From assembly GCA_934438085.1 (NCBI GenBank), contig CAKSBC010000026.1, positions 1-17,580 on the forward strand: a stretch of DNA of 17,580 nt, written 5' to 3'. Under the pieces are notes generated by a model. That model made no database searches. It saw only the letters and a list, made by a program, of their open reading frames with translations, and had not been told where the DNA came from. The translations under genes and the position numbers were made by a program. Shown here in pieces: positions 14,316 to 17,580 of the stretch (its first letter is position 1; each line of letters opens with the position of its first letter). Source of the DNA: an uncultured Lachnospiraceae bacterium (GTDB lineage: Bacteria > Bacillota > Clostridia > Lachnospirales > Lachnospiraceae).

Positions 14316-14417
14316 AAGATGCATTTGCTTGCACTTCTTTTTATACACAATACACAACTTTTTTTATATTAGTACAATCTGTACGGTCATATTACTGAAA
14401 AATGTACAAACAGTATA

Positions 14418-14450
14418 TTGTATTTGAAAAATACAAAATGTAAAATACAA
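14418..14450 (+). promoter_or_regulatory. Dyad and direct repeats just before the por operon
   Basis: TTGTATTT-GAA-AAATACAA (14418-14436) is a perfect 8-bp inverted repeat. AAAATACAA occurs at 14428-14436 and again at 14442-14450. The cluster lies 44-76 bp before the first start codon, in the promoter or leader region. It looks like an operator array; the binding protein is unknown. Confidence 0.5.
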
Positions 14451-14493
14451 GTAATACTTCTGATTGTAATCATCATTGAAAGGAGAGCAAACG

Positions 14494-15069
14494 ATGAAAG
14501 ATATTGTTGAGATCCGTTGGCATGGACGTGGCGGACAGGGTGCTAAAACAGCATCACTTCTTCTCGCCGATGCAGCATTCAACACAGGAAAGTACGTACA
14601 GGGATTTCCTGAGTACGGCCCGGAGCGTATGGGAGCACCTATTACTGCTTATGACCGTATAAGCACAGAGCGCTGCACTGTTCATTCTAATATTTATGAG
14701 CCTGATTATGTTGTAGTAGTAGATGAGTCACTTATTGACTCAGTAGCTGTTACAGCAGGCCTTAAGGAAAACGGAGCAATCGTTATAAATTCAGCAAAGG
14801 ATCCTGAAGAGATCAGACCACTTCTCAAGGGTTATAAGGGAAGAGTATGCACTATCAATGCAAACAAGATCTCTGAGGAAGAGTTAGGAAAAGTATTCCC
14901 TAACACACCTATGCTTGCAGCTATCGTTAAGGTAAGCGGCGTAGTAGAGGAGCACGAGTTCGTAAAGGACATGGAGGCTTCATACAAGCATAAGTTCGCT
15001 TCTAAGCCACAGGTTATCGAAGGCAACATGAGAGCCTTAAAGCGTTCAATGGAGGAGGTAAAGGGATAA
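14494..15069 (+). CDS. porC: 2-oxoacid:ferredoxin oxidoreductase, gamma subunit
   Basis: A 191-residue protein of the catalytic gamma family (pyruvate/ketoisovalerate oxidoreductase). The N-terminus has IRWHGRGGQGAKTAS, with the GRGGQG loop at residues 11-16, followed by GFPEYGPERMGAPITAYDRI. Together with the other three subunits it oxidises a 2-oxoacid and CoA to acyl-CoA, CO2 and reduced ferredoxin. The gamma domain contributes to CoA and complex binding. AAGGAGAG at about 14480-14486 sets the ATG at 14494. porD follows with a one-base TAATG overlap, so translation is coupled. Codons are strongly biased to AAG, GAG, TTC and ATC, as in ribosomal genes. Pyruvate is the likely substrate, but a branched-chain version (Vor) cannot be excluded. 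Confidence 0.93.
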   Translation: MKDIVEIRWHGRGGQGAKTASLLLADAAFNTGKYVQGFPEYGPERMGAPITAYDRISTERCTVHSNIYEPDYVVVVDESLIDSVAVTAGLKENGAIVINSAKDPEEIRPLLKGYKGRVCTINANKISEEELGKVFPNTPMLAAIVKVSGVVEEHEFVKDMEASYKHKFASKPQVIEGNMRALKRSMEEVKG

Positions 15070-15380
15070 TGAGCAAATATGCAGCAAATACAGCTCCAGA
15101 CGTTAAGTGGAAGGATCTGACAAGAGCTTGTGACATATATGAGCCAGCAACTTCAAAGACAGTTGAGACAGGTGACTGGAGAACAATGAAGCCGGTTATC
15201 GATTGGACAAAGTGTAAGCAGTGCCTTCTTTGCGCACCATGCTGCCCTGATATGTCTATCCCTGTAAATGCTGAAGGAAAGCGTGAGGATTTCGATTACT
15301 TCTTCTGTAAGGGTTGCGGAATCTGTGCTAATGCATGTCCTTTCGGCGCCATCACTATGGTTAAGAATAAAGAAGACTAA
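15069..15380 (+). CDS. porD: 2-oxoacid:ferredoxin oxidoreductase, delta (ferredoxin-like) subunit
   Basis: A 103-residue protein with two [4Fe-4S] ferredoxin motifs. The first is Cys49, Cys52, Cys55 and Cys59 followed by Pro (CKQCLLCAPCCP), with an additional Cys58. The second is Cys80, Cys83, Cys86 and Cys90 followed by Pro (CKGCGICANACP). The delta subunit passes electrons from the TPP site and the beta-subunit cluster to external ferredoxin. The first 48 residues are a subunit-specific extension with WKDLTRACDIYEP and GDWRTMKPVID, typical of PorD/VorD and not of free ferredoxins. The ATG overlaps the porC stop. Confidence 0.94.
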   Translation: MSKYAANTAPDVKWKDLTRACDIYEPATSKTVETGDWRTMKPVIDWTKCKQCLLCAPCCPDMSIPVNAEGKREDFDYFFCKGCGICANACPFGAITMVKNKED

Positions 15381-15398
15381 AGAAGGGGGTACGGAATA

Positions 15399-16574
15399 AT
15401 GGCAATTAGAGAAAGACTTTCAGGTAATGAAGCCATAGCATTCGCTATGAAGCAGATTAACCCGGATGTAATGGGCGCATTCCCTATTACTCCTTCTACT
15501 GAGATCCCTCAGTACTTCGCAAGCTACGTTGATAACGGCGAAGTTGATACAGAGTTCATCGCAGTTGAGTCAGAGCATTCAGCTATGTCAACATGTATCG
15601 GTGCAGAGGCTGCCGGAGCACGTGCAGTTTCAGCTACATCATCATGCGGACTTTGCTACATGACAGAGATGCTTTACATCGCTGCTTCAGACAGACTTCC
15701 TATCACACTTGCAGTATCATGCCGTGCACTCAGTGGTCCTATCAACATTAACAACGACCATTCAGATGCTATGGGTGTAAGAGATGCAGGATGGATCATG
15801 CTCTTCGCTGAGACAAACCAGGAAGCTTATGATAACTATCTTATGGCTATGCGTATCGCAGAGTCAGTTAACCTTCCTATCATGATCTGCCAGGATGGTT
15901 TCATCACATCACACGCTATCGAGAATATCGACCTCGTTGAGACAGAGGACGTTAAGAAGTTCGTTGGTGAGAGACCGCTTGATCATTACCTTCTTAAGGA
16001 AGATGAGACAATGGCAGTAGGTGCTTATGCTACTCCTGTTTACTACATGGAAGCAAAGAGAGCTCAGGCACAGGCTATGATCGACGCTAAGGATTCCATC
16101 AATAAGATTTCTAAGGAGTTCGGTGATCTCACAGGACGTTACTATGATCTTATCGAGAAGTATGAGATGGATGACGCTGAGGTTGCAGTTGTTATGATCG
16201 GTTCTTCAGCTGGTACAGCTAAGGATACAATTAACGAGATGAGACAGGCCGGACATAAGGTTGGTCTTGTTAAGATCCGTGCATTCCGTCCATTCCCAGG
16301 CGAAGAGATCGTTGACGCTATCAAGGGTCTTAAGGCAGTTGCTATCATGGATAAGGACGACAGCTTTAACGGTCACTGCGGACCAATGTACGCAGAGGTT
16401 TGCGCAGCACTTGTTTCAGCAGGCGTTTCCGTAAAGGCTATCAACTATATCTACGGACTTGGCGGACGTGACGTAAAGGTATCCAGCATCGAGAAGGTAT
16501 TCGGTGAGCTCGAGAAGATTGCTGAGACAGGCAATGTAGGCGAGACATATCGTTACCTTGAGGTACGTGAGTAA
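15399..16574 (+). CDS. porA: 2-oxoacid:ferredoxin oxidoreductase, alpha subunit
   Basis: A 391-residue alpha subunit, the normal length. It carries the pyrimidine-binding side of the thiamine diphosphate site and part of the substrate pocket. FPITPSTEIPQYF (residues 28-40) is the conserved substrate-contact segment. ATSSCGLCYMTEMLY and NINNDHSDAMGVRDAGWI are further family segments. The C-terminal transketolase-like domain has VVMIGSSAGTAKDTI and VKIRAFRPFPGEE. AGGGGG at 15384-15389 is the ribosome binding site, 18 bp after porD. Substrate specificity (pyruvate, 2-oxoisovalerate or other) cannot be read from the sequence with confidence. Codon bias suggests strong expression. Confidence 0.94.
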   Translation: MAIRERLSGNEAIAFAMKQINPDVMGAFPITPSTEIPQYFASYVDNGEVDTEFIAVESEHSAMSTCIGAEAAGARAVSATSSCGLCYMTEMLYIAASDRLPITLAVSCRALSGPININNDHSDAMGVRDAGWIMLFAETNQEAYDNYLMAMRIAESVNLPIMICQDGFITSHAIENIDLVETEDVKKFVGERPLDHYLLKEDETMAVGAYATPVYYMEAKRAQAQAMIDAKDSINKISKEFGDLTGRYYDLIEKYEMDDAEVAVVMIGSSAGTAKDTINEMRQAGHKVGLVKIRAFRPFPGEEIVDAIKGLKAVAIMDKDDSFNGHCGPMYAEVCAALVSAGVSVKAINYIYGLGGRDVKVSSIEKVFGELEKIAETGNVGETYRYLEVRE

Positions 16575-16586
16575 GGAGGAACGGAC

Positions 16587-17522
16587 ATGGCTTACAATCT
16601 TAAAGAGAACTTAATGAAGGAAGATCGTCTTTCCGGCGGTCACAGAATGTGCGCAGGCTGTGGCGGACCTATCGCTGTAAGAACAGTACTCCGTGCACTT
16701 GAACCTGAAGATAAGGCAGTAATTTGCTCAGCTACAGGATGCCTTGAGGTTTCAACCTTCATGTATCCTTACACAGCTTGGAAGGATAGCTTCATCCACA
16801 ATGCATTCGAGAATGCAGGCGCTACTATCTCAGGTGTTGAGACAGCTTACCGTGCATTAAAGAAGAGAGGCAAGATTTCAGATAACTACAAGTTCATCGC
16901 ATTCGGTGGTGACGGCGGTACCTATGATATCGGTTTCCAGTCACTTTCAGGTGCTATGGAGCGTGGACATGACATGGTTTATGTATGCTACGATAACGAG
17001 GCATATATGAACACAGGTATCCAGAGATCATCATCAACTCCTAAGTTCGCTGATACAACAACAACTCCTCAGGGTAAGGCTATCCCTGGTAAGCAGCAGA
17101 ACAAGAAGGATCTTGTAAAGATCATGGTTGCTCACGGACTTCCATACGTTGCTCAGACAACATTCATCGGAAACTTCAGCGACATCAGCACAAAGGCTCA
17201 CAAGGCTATCTATACACCAGGTGCTGCATTCATGGCTGTTATGGCTCCATGCCCACGTGGATGGAGATATCCTTCAGACAAGCTTATGGACGTTGTAAAG
17301 TCAGCAGTTGAGACATGCGTATGGCCACTCTACGAGGTTGAGGAAGGCAAGTACACAATCAACTACAGACCAAAGGAGAAGAAACCTGTAGAGGAGTACC
17401 TCAGAATGCAGGGACGTTTCGCTCACATGTTCAAGCCAGGCAACGAGTGGATGATCGAGGATGTTCAGAAGCACGTTGATGAGAAGTGGGAAGAGCTTCA
17501 GAATCTCGCTGAGATCCGATAA
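16587..17522 (+). CDS. porB: 2-oxoacid:ferredoxin oxidoreductase, beta subunit
   Basis: A 311-residue beta subunit that binds the thiamine diphosphate pyrophosphate and the proximal [4Fe-4S] cluster. The TPP and magnesium motif starts at GDGGTYDIGFQSL (108-120) and ends around the Asn of YDNEAYMNTG (135-144). Likely cluster ligands are Cys22 and Cys25 (MCAGCG), Cys52 (ATGC) and Cys222 (CPRGW), by analogy to the Desulfovibrio pyruvate enzyme. AAGGAGG at 16573-16579 overlaps the porA stop codon and lies seven bases before the ATG. It completes the gamma-delta-alpha-beta set, in the order known from Thermotoga and archaea. The last hairpin of the window follows 41 bp downstream. Confidence 0.95.
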   Translation: MAYNLKENLMKEDRLSGGHRMCAGCGGPIAVRTVLRALEPEDKAVICSATGCLEVSTFMYPYTAWKDSFIHNAFENAGATISGVETAYRALKKRGKISDNYKFIAFGGDGGTYDIGFQSLSGAMERGHDMVYVCYDNEAYMNTGIQRSSSTPKFADTTTTPQGKAIPGKQQNKKDLVKIMVAHGLPYVAQTTFIGNFSDISTKAHKAIYTPGAAFMAVMAPCPRGWRYPSDKLMDVVKSAVETCVWPLYEVEEGKYTINYRPKEKKPVEEYLRMQGRFAHMFKPGNEWMIEDVQKHVDEKWEELQNLAEIR

Positions 17523-17563
17523 TTCTTATTATCCATTTGGGATTAATCCTGAAACATTACCCG

Positions 17564-17580
17564 TTCGGTATAATACCGAA
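17564..17580 (+). terminator. Hairpin at the window end, candidate por terminator
   Basis: TTCGGTA-TAA-TACCGAA is a perfect 7-bp inverted repeat 41 bp after porB and ends exactly at the window edge. Any T-run that would confirm a terminator is outside the window. Confidence 0.5.

Noticed and set aside
14418..14436. Rex or CodY binding site before the por operon
   Set aside because: The dyad lacks the TTGTTAA...TTAACAA core of Rex and the AATTTTCWGAAAATT core of CodY.
1..17580. Mobile element, phage gene, CRISPR array, toxin-antitoxin pair, tRNA or rRNA
   Set aside because: No transposase or integrase, no regularly spaced repeats, and no cloverleaf or rRNA sequence were found on either strand. 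All long frames are accounted for by chromosomal genes.

Overview
The window reads as a chromosome segment of a low-to-moderate GC Gram-positive anaerobe. A Lachnospiraceae-like clostridium (Butyrivibrio/Roseburia/Coprococcus type) is the best guess. The basis is the gene order rpmF-plsX-acpP-rnc-smc-ftsY-ylxM-ffh-rpsP-khpA-rimM-trmD-rplS, strong AGGAGG ribosome binding sites, and a ferredoxin-linked 2-oxoacid oxidoreductase. The taxon is inferred from content and style, not from a database match.

Positions 1-10937 are a conserved housekeeping block, all on the plus strand. It links lipid synthesis (PlsX, acyl carrier protein), RNA processing (RNase III, TrmD, RimM, KhpA), chromosome organisation (Smc), protein targeting (FtsY, YlxM, Ffh) and ribosomal proteins (L32, S16, L19). 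Genes are tightly packed or overlapping. The run is punctuated by a sigma-A promoter before rpmF, an intrinsic terminator between rpmF and plsX, a consensus promoter placed almost on the ylxM start codon, a probable promoter and leader before rplS, and a clear terminator after rplS.

Positions 10938-17580 are metabolic. A CstA-family transporter (probable pyruvate or peptide carrier) has an unusually structured 340-bp upstream region: a 13-bp inverted repeat, two copies of a CTATAG-centred box, a promoter, and a 9-bp dyad next to the ribosome binding site. It converges on a LysR-type regulator across a long bidirectional terminator. The regulator is divergent from a four-gene operon for a gamma-delta-alpha-beta 2-oxoacid:ferredoxin oxidoreductase, probably pyruvate. 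Transporter, regulator and oxidoreductase together suggest a module that imports pyruvate (or a related 2-oxoacid) and oxidises it to an acyl-CoA with reduced ferredoxin. This link comes from gene context only.

I see no mobile element, CRISPR array, tRNA, rRNA or clearly broken gene. No wholly new system is evident. The most interesting leads are the regulatory architecture around the transporter and oxidoreductase genes, the near-leaderless ylxM promoter, and an acidic non-coiled insertion in one arm of Smc.
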